This document shows positions 23,871 through 35,632 of a stretch of 64,000 bases of DNA, one piece after another. The notes beneath the pieces were generated by a model that worked only from the letters and a program-made list of their open reading frames with translations, did not search any database and was not told the origin of the DNA. Source of the DNA: Eonycteris spelaea (lineage: Eukaryota > Chordata > Mammalia > Chiroptera > Pteropodidae); assembly GCA_003508835.1 (NCBI GenBank), contig PUFA01000034.1, positions 7,714,501-7,778,500 of the forward strand. Reading direction: 5' to 3'. Positions within the stretch are counted from its first letter, which is position 1; every line of letters begins with the position of its first letter. The position numbers were made by a program, and so were the translations under genes.

Positions 23871-24047
23871 CACTGGTTCTCGATCTGATTGCAAAATACG
23901 ATACACCGGAGAGCGTTAAAAATCCTCCTGCCCAGGCTACACTTTAGACAAGTTTTGGTATCCTCTGGGGATGGACCTCAGCCTCTGTACTCTTTAAAGT
24001 ACACTCCCTCAGTGATTCCAATGTACAAGCCAGGTTGGGAATCACTG
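23871..24047 (+). mobile_element. hAT-Charlie MITE (MER5/MER58-like)
   Basis: It starts 'cactggttctcgatctgatt' and ends 'aggttgggaatcactg', near inverted repeats of the CAGTGGTTCTCAA type. The interior has 'cctcctgcccaggctacac', 'ctggggatggacctcag' and 'agtgattccaatgtaca', consistent with this group. The flanking octamers match only 5/8, so a TSD is not secure. Confidence 0.65.
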
Positions 24048-24104
24048 CTGTAAAGGTGAGGGTTTGCTAAGAACAATGCTGCTTTTCACAGACCTTGAGG
24101 AAAA

Positions 24105-24325
24105 ATGTGCACAGGCCTGAAATCAGATGGCCCTGGGCCCTAACTCCTGCAGGCCCATATGAGCTTAGGCAAGGTCACAGAGCCTCTTTAAGCCTCAGTC
24201 TCCTCCTCTGTAAAATGGAGATATACTGACATTCTCTGGCATGTAAAGATTTCATGAGCTAGTGAAACATCTTAGAATACCTAACACCCAGGAAGCATTC
24301 AAGAAACAGTAGCATAATATGGTCT
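24105..24325 (+). repeat. MIR SINE, nearly full length
   Basis: 'aatcagatggccctgggccc', 'tgagcttaggcaaggtcacag', 'taagcctcagtctcctcctctg', 'taaaatggagatatactgac' and 'caccca ggaagcattcaa' are in MIR order. It directly precedes copy B of the duplicated module. Confidence 0.75.
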
Positions 24326-24412
24326 TTGCCTGCAAGGAAAAGTAAGTAGAGATTCATTCCAACTCCCGCCCTGCACAGGAAGTAAGCGACAGGACAAGCC
24401 TTAAAACCATGT

Positions 24413-24538
24413 CTCCTGACTCACGGTCCAGCGCCCTTTCCATGACACCACACGTCAATCCTTGATGAGCTCAGCTCTCCTGTCACTGTTTGGTGGCTAC
24501 AGAGAATTTATATAGTAAGTAAGACTGAGCATGGCCCC
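24413..24538 (+). repeat. Locally duplicated module, copy B
   Basis: Partner of 22211-22335 at 2.2 kb distance. Its start (24350-24460, 'aaaccatgtctcctgactca', 'ccagcgccctttccatgaca') resembles the tail of a reversed MIR. The later part ('tgatgagctcagctctcctg', 'agaatttatatagtaagtaag') matches no family I know. Confidence 0.7.
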
Positions 24539-25860
24539 AACGTTCTTTCTCATAAGAAATATTATGTTTGAAGTCTACCTTCTAAAAGAGTTCATTCCTC
24601 GTTTGAAGACTCGAGCAACTTCAAAAAGTTTTCGTGAACTCCAAGCCATTTCTCATTAGTTGCATCGGAGGATGACAAGGGACCTCCCCTACAAGGGACG
24701 GTCAATTCCAGAGCCACTGAGCTGCAGTGGAAATGCTGATGAAGCTGCAACCGTTCTTGTGAAGATTTCTAGGCAAATTTCTACACAGACCACCTTGTGC
24801 CAGTGGACCATGACATCATTCTCCTGCTCAGCAAGACCTCAGGACAAAAAGGAGTGTAATTAACTGAATGGGATAATAAACAGAATAGGTTAATGGAATC
24901 TATTTATAGAGTAAAAATCACTTTGAGAAAGTATTTGTTACAGGCAAATAAGTGCATTTTGGTTTTTTTAGAAGGCAGTCTGCATTCAGAGCTTTCCAAA
25001 GAAGATTACAAGCCTTTTGGTTAATGGCCATTTTCACAGCCACTCACTGATAAGAGAAGCACTTGGGCTGAATTAAGTTTTGTTTGGAATCCTAAGACAC
25101 TCTATGCAAGATGCTTTATTAACTATGTCTCCAAATATTTAATAAATGCACATCTTCTCAACAAACACTCCAGTTGGAGCAAACTGTCCTGAATGTCAAC
25201 TCTCATTCTTATCAAACATGACAAGAACATTCAGATATTCAAAGGTCACTTACCTGGTCAACATCACATCTCAATATCCACACAACTCTTTGTAATGTTT
25301 CCTTCAGCTATCTGGGCTCAAGGTCACTACAAAGAATGGTGGACATATAGGTCAAAAAGTCTTCTGCAGTTTTGAGAAGTGTTCCTTACTCCTCAAAAAA
25401 GAAAGTAATCGCAAAGATCATTCTCTCTCCTTGACTGAATAATGAGGTGTGAGATGTGATGCTTGGAACCAAAACAGCAACCTTATCACCATGAGGAGAT
25501 TAGCCTGAAAGCAAATGCAAAACCCACCCCGAGAAGGTCAAAGGGAAATGTTATAAAGAACCTGTCTCCATCTCCTCTAATCTTCTTCAGAGCATATCGT
25601 CTGTGCTGTTAGTTGGCATTTGTTTACTGCCTAGTGGCAGGAATCATTTCTATATCATCATTATCACAATAAAGCTTCTACTCCAACGAGCAGAGTATCG
25701 TGCATATAGCAGGTGTTCACTACAGGGTTCTTGGCTGGCAAATTTCCCATATGTACTCCCGTCCCCTTCCGTCATTGCATCAGAAATTCCCAGCACTGTG
25801 ATGGGCCCAAGGCACTCTGTGTTGACACTAGGAAAATTCCCCGGGCACCTTACCCCAGTA
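24539..25860. other. Unclassified non-coding stretch
   Basis: No repeat recognised before the L1 tail. A 134-codon ORF (25603-26007) runs into the A-rich L1 segment and encodes lysine homopolymer at its end, so it is chance. Confidence 0.4.
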
Positions 25861-25864
25861 ATTA

Positions 25865-26250
25865 CAGGTCTAGGAATTTATCCCGAGGAAACAGAGCTAT
25901 GCCAAAAAATAGTCAAAGGTACTCATTGTGATGTTATTTTAAAAAGAAAAAAAAAAAAGCTTTTATTCCTAAAAATTGGGATTACTTTAGTAAATTGGGG
26001 GCCATGATAGATTTTATAGTTTGGGGAAATTATTTCATGACATGGGAACATAAACATGATATATTAAACGGCACGAAATAAAGCCTATAATCCCATTTTG
26101 TAGATATACATGACGACAAAATACACTGGATGTGTGTGAGGATAGACACACGAAGGCTGAAACACCGAAGTGCTCACCTCTGAGTGGCAGAATCACGAGT
26201 AAATTATTCTCTTCCTTTTATTTTCCAAAATATCTACAGCAAACTCATGA
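25865..26250 (+). mobile_element. L1/HAL1-type 3' fragment
   Basis: Landmarks in order are 'taggaatttatcccgaggaaac' (25870), an A-run (25946-25958), 'ttatttcatgacatgggaac' (26030), 'aagcctataatcccattttg' (26080), 'gtgctcacctctgagtggcag' (26170) and 'tccttttattttccaaaatat' (26213). These follow the end of ORF2 and the 3'UTR of old L1/HAL1 elements. It is non-coding and degraded. Confidence 0.65.
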
Positions 26251-26980
26251 ACAGGGGGAAATGTTATTGATTGCACAGAAAAACAACACAGAGATTATGT
26301 CGCGCTGACAGGGTGAGCTAGCTGGCAGCGTCACCTTCATGCATGAATAACAACATGATTCCAACATCCTGGGGCCTCGCATGGCTGGCGCGGTTACTTC
26401 TCTCCAGCCTGTGGCATCATTCTTCTCTCAGTATGAAAAACAAGTTATATGTAATGTTACTATATACATATGTGCAAATATAACAAGAAGAATATAGATC
26501 AGCTATTTATTAGCATCTGAATAACTGAGATCTTAAAAATTACTTTAGGATGTACAATACGGAAACCACCTTTTAGGTGCTCACCCAGTCTGCTCCACTC
26601 TGTACGGCTGAAGAAAGAACTCAGTTCCATGGTTCGTAAACTGGCCATTCCCCAAGGGTGACTTTAGCTGAATCGTGTCTAATAATCCCTCAAAAATGCA
26701 GAGCATTTCTTCACACAGAGACAGAGTGAGTTGGCAATCATCTAGTCAAAAGATTTCTCTGCACTATGAATCAGTAGGCACCTGGCCTTGCCATGATAGA
26801 GTTCTAAATTGTTTTCTGAGAAACAAATGCTTTTATTTATGGTTAAGTAGATATGATGCTGATAATACAGAATTTATTCTTACCGTATTGATTTTTTAAC
26901 ACGATTCCCATATATTGCTATTATTATTATCTCCTCTTCTCAGCTCAATTTATATTTGTGAAATAGAAAGCAGAGAAATG
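26251..26980. other. Unclassified, partly GC-richer
   Basis: 26290-26410 is unusually CpG-containing for the area ('atgtcgcgctgacaggg', 'ctggcagcgtcacc', 'gctggcgcggtt') and matches no repeat known to me. A conserved element or a young exotic insert are both possible. Confidence 0.35.
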
Positions 26981-26984
26981 AATA

Positions 26985-27110
26985 GAATTCCAGATCATGG
27001 CAATCTGTCCACCTCACTGGACCTCAGATTTCTCACCTGGAAGAAGGGAATTGGACTATCAGATCTGAAGGTCTCGCCACCACTGACATTCTATGATTCT
27101 ACGAGCGTTG
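26985..27110 (+). repeat. MIR-like SINE fragment
   Basis: 'cctcactggacctcagatttctcacc', 'gggaattggactatcagatc' and 'gacattctatgattctacg' match the MIR3/MIRc-type core and ending, as in the copy near 14100. Confidence 0.6.
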
Positions 27111-28568
27111 CCACAAACTTGTTATAGGTTTTAGGTAGGAAAAACAGATATAAACAAATAATGAAGCCAAATGCTCTGAACCTAAAAGAGATCAGAATGG
27201 ACTTACATGAAATTTGGCTCAAACCTAAAGAAATCCCTTCATCAGGTCAATAAGAATTGCATGTTTCCTCTTGTTTCTACATTAGTTTAGGGCATTTTTA
27301 TCACCCTCACCGTGAACACTGAGTTAGCAAATATTGAACAGTTGCTCCCAAGGGAAATACAAGGTTAGGGTCCTGTGAGCCTCTGATCACAAAACTGCCA
27401 TCCGCTCATCCAGAGGTAAGCTTGTTCTCTGTGTGTTGCTGTTGAGAGGCACCTTATTTAATACATATTGTGATTCAATCAAGAGCTCACAGCCAACGGC
27501 ACTGTAACTCATGCCTGAAGGAAAGCTGTCCAGCGCTGGTGTTTTCTTCACAAGGCAAATCATAGCTTTCCTGCGCTGATGACCACTGGACGGCACTTCA
27601 GCACGACTTGCTTGGAGGGCATTTTAAACACCGAAACCATCAACAAAAAAGAACATACCTGCAAAAACCATGGTACTAATAGACCATGAAAAGGACACTT
27701 GTTTTCAGCCTGAAAGTTGAAACAAGAAGTCAGACCATAGACTTGTTCAATATCAGCAGGGAACATGTGCCTGGGGACTCAAATTTTTTTGTGTTCTGTG
27801 AATGTCCACAAGTGACCATGAAAAGGCAATGAGTATTGATTAGGGGAACGGAGGGGAGGGGGATTGTTATAAATAAATTTTAGTGAGAAGGTAAGTTCAC
27901 AAATCCGGAGTCCATGACTAATGGCAGTTGACTGTGTCTGTCATCTGTCACCTATTGAAGCACAAGATGGGAAGGATAATGGAAATCTGGGGGACTAAAG
28001 TATTTGTGAACTTTAAGATTCTTGAAAGCTAGATGCATAATGATCATCAGGTACACATCTCCTCAGTGTCTCCAGAAGTTGGCAGTTATGGCTTCTCTCA
28101 GAACCCCTGCACTGCCTGATTCAGGAGTCAGCATACGCATTCCATCCTATGTGGTGCAATAACAGCAATATCCCACATCCAAGCCTCTCCATCTTTTTTC
28201 TCTTCTCCCTTTGGTCTTTTTACATCTGCCATCCAATATTTTTCCAAATAGTGTTAATACACATTATTATTGTTAAGTTTTCATAATATCAACTTTCGAT
28301 TCTGACAAGTACCCTGAACAGCATTAAGTATTTGTAATGGCAGGTGAAAGTCTAAAGCACAGAATTCCAGCCACAGTCTCACCTCGCTCTTTGCTCTGCT
28401 CTGACTAATCTGGGAATGAACCTTGTGCAATATGGTACCACAAGACCCATCCTTTTTATGAATAGCTAAGACAGAAGGCAGCCCACTACAGAATGTTTTG
28501 TGTTCCTCCTGAGAGAGTTTCTGCAGCTGATTCAAATCTTTGCAAAATTATTCTGCAATAATATAACC
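27111..28568. other. Unclassified non-coding stretch
   Basis: No repeat assigned; short minus-strand ORFs at 27387-27766 and 28281-28535 are unsupported. Confidence 0.4.
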
Positions 28569-28569
28569 A

Positions 28570-29080
28570 CTTGGGAGAACTGTTGGCTGTTTTTGTAAGA
28601 ATTAAATATATACTTAGCTAAGACCCAGCAATTCTACTCCTGGTATATCTCCAAGAGAAATAAGTATATATGTTCATTCAAAAGCCTTGTCCAAGAAAGT
28701 TCAGAGAACATTATTGTTAATAGACAAATGCTTGAAACAAACAAAAAAAAAAGAGTGAAAGAATAAATTTTGATATATCCATGCAATGGATTCCTACCTA
28801 GCAATAAAAATAAATGGAATTGATGGATGAACTTCAAAAATAGTCTGTTAACAGAAAGAAGCCAGATACAAAAGAACATAGGGTATGATTCCATTTGCAA
28901 GAAGGTCAGGAACAAGCAAAACTAATCTAAAAAGCAGTCAAAACGGTGGCTCTTTCTAACAGGTGGTTTTGACTAGAAAATGGTAAGAAGGAACTTTCTA
29001 GGGTGATGGAAATGTTCTATGTCTTGTTCTGGGTAGTGATTACAGAGCTTTATACATGTGTAAAATTCATTTAGCTGTTG
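28570..29080 (+). mobile_element. L1 3' end, upstream part (split by LTR)
   Basis: 'gacccagcaattctactcctgg' (28622) is the conserved end-of-ORF2 region of L1. It is followed by 'atatccatgcaatggattcc', 'aataaatggaattgatggatg', 'ggtatgattccatttgcaaga' and 'gtagtgattacagagctttata'. The remainder resumes at 29626. Plus orientation; no intact reading frame. Confidence 0.8.
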
Positions 29081-29255
29081 TGTTAGTTTCCTGTGGCTGC
29101 CATAACAAACTGTCATAAACTTGGTGGCTGAAAACAGTGAAAATGTGTTCTCCTACAATTCTGTAGGTTAGTATTCTGCAAAGTCCCAGTGGGCTAAAAT
29201 CAACAGATTGGCAGCGTCGTGTTCCTTTCTGAAGGTTTGAAAGGAGAATATGTCT

Positions 29256-29303
<48 letters not shown>

Positions 29304-29625
29304 CTGCCTATTCCTCTCCTAGATGTCACCTACATTCCTTGCTTCATGGTCCCTTCCCTCCATCTTCAAAGCTGGGAATGGGGATTAGGAAGAGTTTTCC
29401 TCACATCCATCACTCTGTCTTTTGGTTCTTCCTCTCCTTTCCACTTTTAAGAACTCTTGTCATTTCATTATGCCCACCTGGATAATCCAGAATCATCTCT
29501 CCATCTCAAGGGCCTTAATTTAAGCACCTCAACAAAGTCCCTTTCATCATATAGGGTAACATAGTCACAGTTTTCAAGGATGAGAATGTGGGCACCTCTG
29601 GCAGTTCATTATTCTGTCTACCACA
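29081..29625 (-). mobile_element. MaLR (MLT1-type) LTR inserted in the L1
   Basis: The plus strand begins 'tgttagtttcctgtggctgccataacaaac' and ends 'attctgtctaccaca', the reversed signature of a MaLR LTR. The interior includes 'cttcatggtcccttccctcc' and 'cacctggataatccagaatc'. The L1 tail continues in register on both sides, so the LTR is the younger event. No clean 5-bp TSD is visible. Confidence 0.75.
29257..29303 (+). repeat. (TTG)n microsatellite
   Basis: About 15 perfect GTT/TTG units expand part of the LTR interior. ORFs through it encode poly-valine or poly-leucine and are artefacts. Confidence 0.9.
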
Positions 29626-29700
29626 CACTTAAGATTTGTGCATTTACTTATGTATAGATTATACCTCAGTTAAAAAATAATAAAGTTTTTTGAGAATAGA
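29626..29700 (+). mobile_element. L1 3' end, downstream part
   Basis: 'acttaagatttgtgcatttac', 'tgtatagattatacctcagtt' and 'aaaaaataataaag' give the terminal segment and A-rich tail of the L1 begun at 28570. Confidence 0.75.
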
Positions 29701-30728
29701 AAAAATTCAGGGGACAGAAATCTTGATAGAAACCCTGAGAATATCAGGTTTATGAAGCAGTTTATGAAGATCTAGGACTGAAGCCAACAGAATCTAAACT
29801 ACTAAAAGTTAATTCACAGCTCACTAGTAAGTCGACCATAATAATTAAACCAATTTAGAAATCGAAAATAAGCTCATGTTTTGATTTAGCTGCAGGACAT
29901 ATACAAAATCTACATAAAGTATGATACAGTATATAAAAATGCCATGTAACCTATGAATCAATTTCTGTGTTTATTTCATGCCCCTTATCTATTTCACCCA
30001 AGAGACTGTTAACTGTGACTTGATGAGATGAATCATTTAATTTGCAGTTAACTTTGACTTTTTGCTGGATAAGCAAGCCAAGAGATAAAGGTTGTTATTT
30101 TGAGCTTCCTACTTAAATTTGCAATGGATTGAAAAGGTTGTAAAATAAATGTTTTTTAAATACACACATATTATATAAAATAGATGTTAAAAAAAAACAG
30201 TATCAGCCTTGTTTTTTAAAGGTATTTTATCTATTGCTCACATTAAAATATACTCACAACGGATACTTACTATTTAAATTAATAGCATGTGCCTAATAAG
30301 AAAATAAATGCTCAACCATATGGCCTCAGTTACATTTACACTATTTTGCCAATATGTATTACATTTGCTGTAGGAAAAAGGACTTGGTAGATTAAACTAA
30401 GAAAATAACATAAAATGAAATGCCATACCTCTGGCTTCATGCCAGCCTAATCCAGCTTACCTGTGCACCTGCTGCCCTGACAGAGATCTCGGCCATCTCA
30501 GTTCTAGCATGTCCCTGAGCCTGGATATTGTGCCAAACGTCCTTCACTACAAGCAATATTGCTTCTCCCCTGATTGTAAACAATACTACATCTGAGCATG
30601 GGCATTTTCCTGGTAAGGAGAATACTCACATATACTGTTTGCCAGATGACAAATACCTTATTATCTCAGAAGTTCAAGAAGAAAGGGACTTTTATGGGCA
30701 TGGGATTTAGCCCCTGTAGGCACTGATA
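29701..30728. other. Unclassified AT-rich stretch
   Basis: No feature could be supported. Confidence 0.45.
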
Positions 30729-30729
30729 T

Positions 30730-30862
30730 TAGTAGACAATTGCTCAGACTGGACAAGTCATCCTCCCAAAGTCACAGTGCCACTAAGACATAAAGAAAAC
30801 CTTTGAACCTAGGCGTCTGACTCCCATGTCTCATCCATTGCACTATTCTGCGGCCTCCCAAG
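30730..30862 (-). repeat. MIR fragment
   Basis: 'caagtcatcctcccaaagtcacagtgcc', 'aacctttgaacctaggcgtctgactccc' and 'tcatccattgcactattctgcggcctcc' are a reversed MIR head with a short 5' extension. Confidence 0.6.
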
Positions 30863-31452
30863 CCACAGAAATCATGGCCATGTGTGCATCCACCTTAAAA
30901 GAAGTCTGCCTCCAACTCCATGCATTGGGCTGGTCAGAGAGAAGGGACACAGTGTGCCTTGGGCCTGATGACATCTTGAAGTGTCATTGAGGGTCCAATT
31001 GGAGACTGACGTGAAGGATCCCCAAATTTTGAATACATCCCCAGAATGTCCAGACCAGTGAAGCAGTTCCAGGGGCATTCCAGCTTCTCTGGAATGTCCC
31101 AGGAAACAGATACGAAATCCCACTAAAAACACACACTTAATTTCCGCAGTGCAAGCCCATTTAGGAAAATCTCCTAGATCCTGATCACATCAGGAGAGCC
31201 TACACCTTTTGTACTAGCCAAACTTTAAGAATCGTGGAATAACAGAATCGAGATGATGCATCCCCTGCAGCTTCTCAATTTCCAAGCCAAGGGGCTGTGT
31301 ACAGAGAGTTAAAGGTACCAAGAATACTCAAACCTGCTTATAGAAACACAGCTTTCAAAGACCCAAAGGCATAGCATAGCCTTATATCAACAGCAATTTG
31401 CCTCTGCAAGAATCTGCCATTCGGAGACATGGGGTCGCTACCTGGCCCTTCC
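30863..31452. other. Unclassified non-coding stretch
   Basis: No assignment. A minus-strand ORF (30872-31132) has no recognisable domain. Confidence 0.4.
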
Positions 31453-31454
31453 AG

Positions 31455-31600
31455 AAAGTCCATTCCTTTATTCAGGGAATAGCACCTGCTATAGGTGGAG
31501 TAGGTACTCGTGCTGGGATTACTGTGGTGAACGTGACAGACTGGTCCCTGACCAGCTGGCATTTACTCTACAGTTGAGGAAGTAGACAAAGAGATTTACT
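31455..31600 (-). repeat. L2 3' end fragment, reverse
   Basis: 'ctttattcagggaatagcacctgctat', 'ctgggattactgtggtgaacg' and 'ggtccctgaccagctggcattt' are the reverse of the L2 tail block ('gttcactgctgtatcccc'). Confidence 0.55.
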
Positions 31601-32980
31601 GACCAAAAGATCAAAAAAAAAAATACACAAAAGAAAACTTACTGTACTAACTGTTGAGAGGAAAATCCACTGAGTGCTCAATAGAGAATAATTAGGTACG
31701 GCTTTTGGGAACGAAGTTGAAGGACGAGATGAAGCCAGCTTTTGAAGAAATGGGAGAAGATTATTCGGGGAGCAGGAAGAATAATTGATATAGCTGATGC
31801 AGGCAGACATCCCACCTCTCCACCCGCCATTGCCCCAGTACCATCATCCCTAGTAACTAGCATGCAAAATGACGCTTGAGTATAATTCTAGCTCTCCCTG
31901 TAAGATCTCAGACCATAACCTGTGTCTGAAAATCTTGACCTCATGAGGAAGACAGTTCAGTACAACCTGAAGACCTGAATGTTTGCAAAACCCAGGCTCT
32001 GCCCCTTCTCAGTGTGGCCCCTTGTTAGCCTTGCCTCCATTTACTTAACTAGCCTAGGCTTCTATAAACTGCAGGCGTCAGATCGTAAAATCCCTTTCAT
32101 CACTCATGGGGCTTGTGATTAACTAACAATTGTAAGCTTGTACCACCCTTAATCTTTTTTATTGCATCACATAAACCATACTGTATGACATCGTTTCTAG
32201 TTCATATTACTGGCTTTTACAAGTTTACCCAAAATGTATTTAAAAAGGAGGACCATTCCAAGGGGTCCCTCACTCTAAACAACCCAACCAAGCAAATGAT
32301 TTTTGCATAAATGCCTTATCTTGCATTTGCCCGTGGATAATTTGCCCTTAATGCTGAGTTCGCTTCTCATTTTCCCACATTATTAATTCCACCTGGCATT
32401 TTCCCCCAGTTTCCTTCATGCATGCTCAAGATGTCTCCTTTAGAATTTCCTTTTTACTTCCTTTTCCTTTCTCTCCAGGCAGACTGCACCACCTGCCACT
32501 GGCAGACTCCGGGAAGTTTATTTTAAACCTGGCCCTATGTGCACATGAGCAAAGAGTTTCTCCGCAGCATTTGGAGGCAATTTCCACTAAGTTATTCTAA
32601 TTCCCACTGAATGACCCAAATGTTTCAAAACAGGACAGATTTTTGTCCTAAAAAAAGAACAAAACATATTATTCTATTTATAGTAAGCCAAAAACAAAAA
32701 GCAAAACTCGGCGATACCATTAGACATCAGGAGGATGGATTCCTTTGAGGAGGAGGAGGGGAAGTGGCTGGGAAAGGACCTAAGGTGGGGGATAACATCC
32801 CACTGCTTGATTGAAGGCGTGTTGACCAACGTGTCTGCTTTCATAACTCATCGAGACTCACGCTTGGGGGTTTTATATTTTCTTGGGTGTGGGTTATAGT
32901 TTCACTTAAAGTTTTTTAATAAGAAAAAGCCCAAACTGCTCCCCACACTGGACTTAGTACTACAATCTCCACAGGTAATT
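31601..32980. other. Unclassified non-coding stretch
   Basis: No repeat was recognised over about 1.4 kb; a short GGA-rich run (32744-32762) is the only simple sequence. Confidence 0.4.
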
Positions 32981-32984
32981 TAGG

Positions 32985-33150
32985 GTCCCTTGGACTCTAA
33001 TTCGGGTTCCCCTGTCTTTTTGCCACGTGGCTTTCCTGGCCTGTAGAATGGTAATGACTATGGTACCTGCCTCCGAGGGATGTTCTGAGCATTAAGAGTT
33101 ACCATCTACACAGCCCTTAAACGATGCCAGGGCCATTGAGGAAGTATTTA
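32985..33150 (+). repeat. MIR SINE fragment
   Basis: 'ttggactctaattcgggttccc', 'tggcctgtagaatggtaatga', 'gtacctgcctccgagggatg' and 'agcattaagagttaccatc' follow MIR. Confidence 0.6.
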
Positions 33151-33314
33151 AATATTATTTCTCACATATAGGCAAGATGATGGAATTATTACCAGACTTT
33201 AAGGTGCAGCCTTAGGTGTAGGGCCTGGTCCTGAGATGCCCTGAAGGGCCCAGACCCAGCCTACACAGCTCCTTGATCCCCAAACCAGGTAAATGTCACC
33301 TCTGTTGATGTCAC

Positions 33315-33704
33315 CCTAATTCACCCAGTCGTTAAAATCAGAAACCTAAGAGTCACTTTGGATGCCTTCCAGGTCCCTTGCCCACTTAGTTCTTGTTGAG
33401 TGTTGTCAATTGTATTTCCAAATCTGCCTTCTCTTACCTGGACTCCTTCCTACCTGGTCTACCTGATCCATACTTGCCTCTTCTTATCTCTTTCCAGACA
33501 GCAGCAAAAAAATAAAAGAAAGAAAACTTCTCAAATATAAAACAAACGATATTATTTTCCTTCTAAATTCCCTTGAATGGCTGCACATTATATTTGGGGC
33601 AGGGTGGGGGGTGAGGGTGGAGGGGAGTGGTCCCCAAATCCCTTGCTATGGCCTGCAAAGTGCTATGTGTGATATAACCCCTCCCTGCTCTCAACTTCGT
33701 GGAG
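33315..33704 (+). repeat. L2 LINE, upstream part (split by MIR)
   Basis: 'gaaacctaagagtcactttggatgcc', 'tcaattgtatttccaaatctgcc', 'acctggactccttcctacctgg' and 'cccttgaatggctgcacatta' are in L2 order; the L2 resumes after the MIR at about 33835. Confidence 0.7.
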
Positions 33705-33832
33705 TACTCTATGTACAGATGAGGAAACTGAGGCACAAAGCGGTTAAGAAACTCATCACCAGGGTTATACCTCTAGTGAGCAGCAGAGGCAGGATTTGAA
33801 CTCTGATTTCAGAGCCAGCACGCTGAATCCCC
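33705..33832 (-). repeat. MIR inserted within L2
   Basis: 'acagatgaggaaactgaggcacaaagcgg', 'actcatcaccagggttatacc' and 'ggcaggatttgaactctgattt' are a reversed MIR head and core, lying between two parts of one plus-strand L2. Confidence 0.75.
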
Positions 33833-33834
33833 AC

Positions 33835-34185
33835 GCTAACAATCCCATTTGTTTCTGCCCCAGAATCTCCATTCAGGCTCGTCCCTCCAATGGGAACTCT
33901 CCTCTTCCACTTTTTATGTGGCTGACTTCTTCTTACCCTTTATAGCTCAGTTTAAATGTTGTTCTGTCAAACAAGTTTGCCCTGACCACTCTGTCCTAAT
34001 TAGGCATCTCCCACCTTTATTCTCAGCCCTTTCTTCGATTACTTTGTAGCATTTACACTAATGAATAACCCTTTGGTCCATTCACTGGTTTCTCTCCGTC
34101 TTTGCCATCAGTACCTAAACCCCCTAAGGGCAGACACTGTGTTCACCTCATTCTCCCCCATTTCCCTGTTTGAGACAAAGTTGTG
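33835..34185 (+). repeat. L2 LINE, downstream part
   Basis: 'ttatagctcagtttaaatgttgttctg', 'tttgccctgaccactctgtc', 'ttactttgtagcatttacac' and 'aagggcagacactgtgttcacc' are the classic L2 3' landmarks. The terminal tetranucleotide tail is lost. Confidence 0.75.
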
Positions 34186-35630
34186 TTCAACAAACATGAG
34201 ACAGACCAAGGATGCATGATTTCCACACTGGATGAGTTACTATCTAACGAGAGGGAGGATTAACCCGGTAGGTAGCCCACTGTTTTAATATACTTTCAGG
34301 TATTAATAGAAAATGTTTTATTAAGTTGAATAGAAAATGTTTTGTTAAGTTGTGAATGATTTTTTAAATCTTCTTTTACATCAGTTTTATAATCTTGTCA
34401 AATATGCATTCATTCAGAACACAGGATAAAACAAAGTTGTATGCCTCACCCTCCAGTAGAATAGAGCTGCTTCCCTCTCTCGTGGCCTCAGGGCAGTCTT
34501 CCCAGAAAGCAAGAAAGAAGCTGCAAGGTCTCTCAATATTTAGGCTTAGGCGTTGGAAATATCACTTCTGCCCCATTCTGTAAATCAAAGCAAGTCACAG
34601 GGTCAGCCCAGAAGCAAGGAGAGGGGAAACTGACTCCACCTCTTAATGAGAGGAGCCACAAAATTTGGAGACGAGGTTTTTCATTTTTCTGCGGAGTCCA
34701 CCATGTCAGCCCTCTGCTTTGTCACATTAAAAAAATTATCTTCGAACTCTACTAGTTTGCTGAATGAAAGTTAACTTTTTGCTACCTGGTGGGATTCTCA
34801 GTGATTCCAAGTTTGAGGAGATGCAGCCTGCGAATAGTCAGAGAATCACTGAAAATGATGAGATCATGGCAGGCTTGGAGCTAAAACATAATGTACATCA
34901 CAGGAACTTGCAATGATTTCTGGGAAACTAAGTATAAATCTGAGAAAAATACCCCATTTAAAATAAGAATTCTCATCTCTTGATTAACAAAAATTCTTTC
35001 AAGAATTTTCTGATAAAATTAGCATTACCATCAATGTTATTTATGATTATCTTTTTGAAAATGATTTTTCTAGAACATTATCGGCTGTGATGCGTCTCAC
35101 CTACTTTAACAAGTGAAGTCTTCGTTACTTGAAAGAAAAATACAGACTCTGTATAATAATACCGTGTTTATTTTTGTGAGTAAGCCTAAATCCCTTCCTT
35201 TAGAAAATGAATTCAAACAGCTGTCTGCTGTGAAGTTCCTTTTAAAGGCATAAGTCTCTCTGGTAGGGCTTTGCCAGAGTGTATTTGTTTTGCCTTTGAG
35301 CTCCACATATGTTCGCAAGCCCAATGTTCTCGTTTGTTTATAAAGTGCAACAATACTGTGCTGATGATGTTTCTACTCCCAAATCAGAACAAAGGATACA
35401 ATATCTCTGGTTAGTGATTTCTTAATAGATAGTAGAAACAGGAATATATTAATAATTATTATCCATAAGTTACTTGGATTCAAACCTCTTGAGAAACCAA
35501 CCAGATGATTTTGTTAAATGAATCTGACCTTATAGATCATAGGATTAACCCTAGATATATAAAGAAAGGGAGAGATTTGAAAAAAAGTATCTTTAAGCTA
35601 TCGTTTTTATCTAAGAGAGGTCTGATCTAA
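34186..35630. other. Unclassified AT-rich stretch
   Basis: A short direct repeat 'gaaaatgttttattaagttg / gaaaatgttttgttaagttg' at 34310-34352 is the only structure noted. Confidence 0.45.
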
Positions 35631-35632
35631 AT

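Noticed and set aside
25603..26007. 134-codon ORF
   Set aside because: It ends in an L1 A-run encoding lysines, with no initiation or splice support.
29219..29485. ORF with poly-Val or poly-Leu
   Set aside because: Product of the (TTG)n microsatellite within an LTR.
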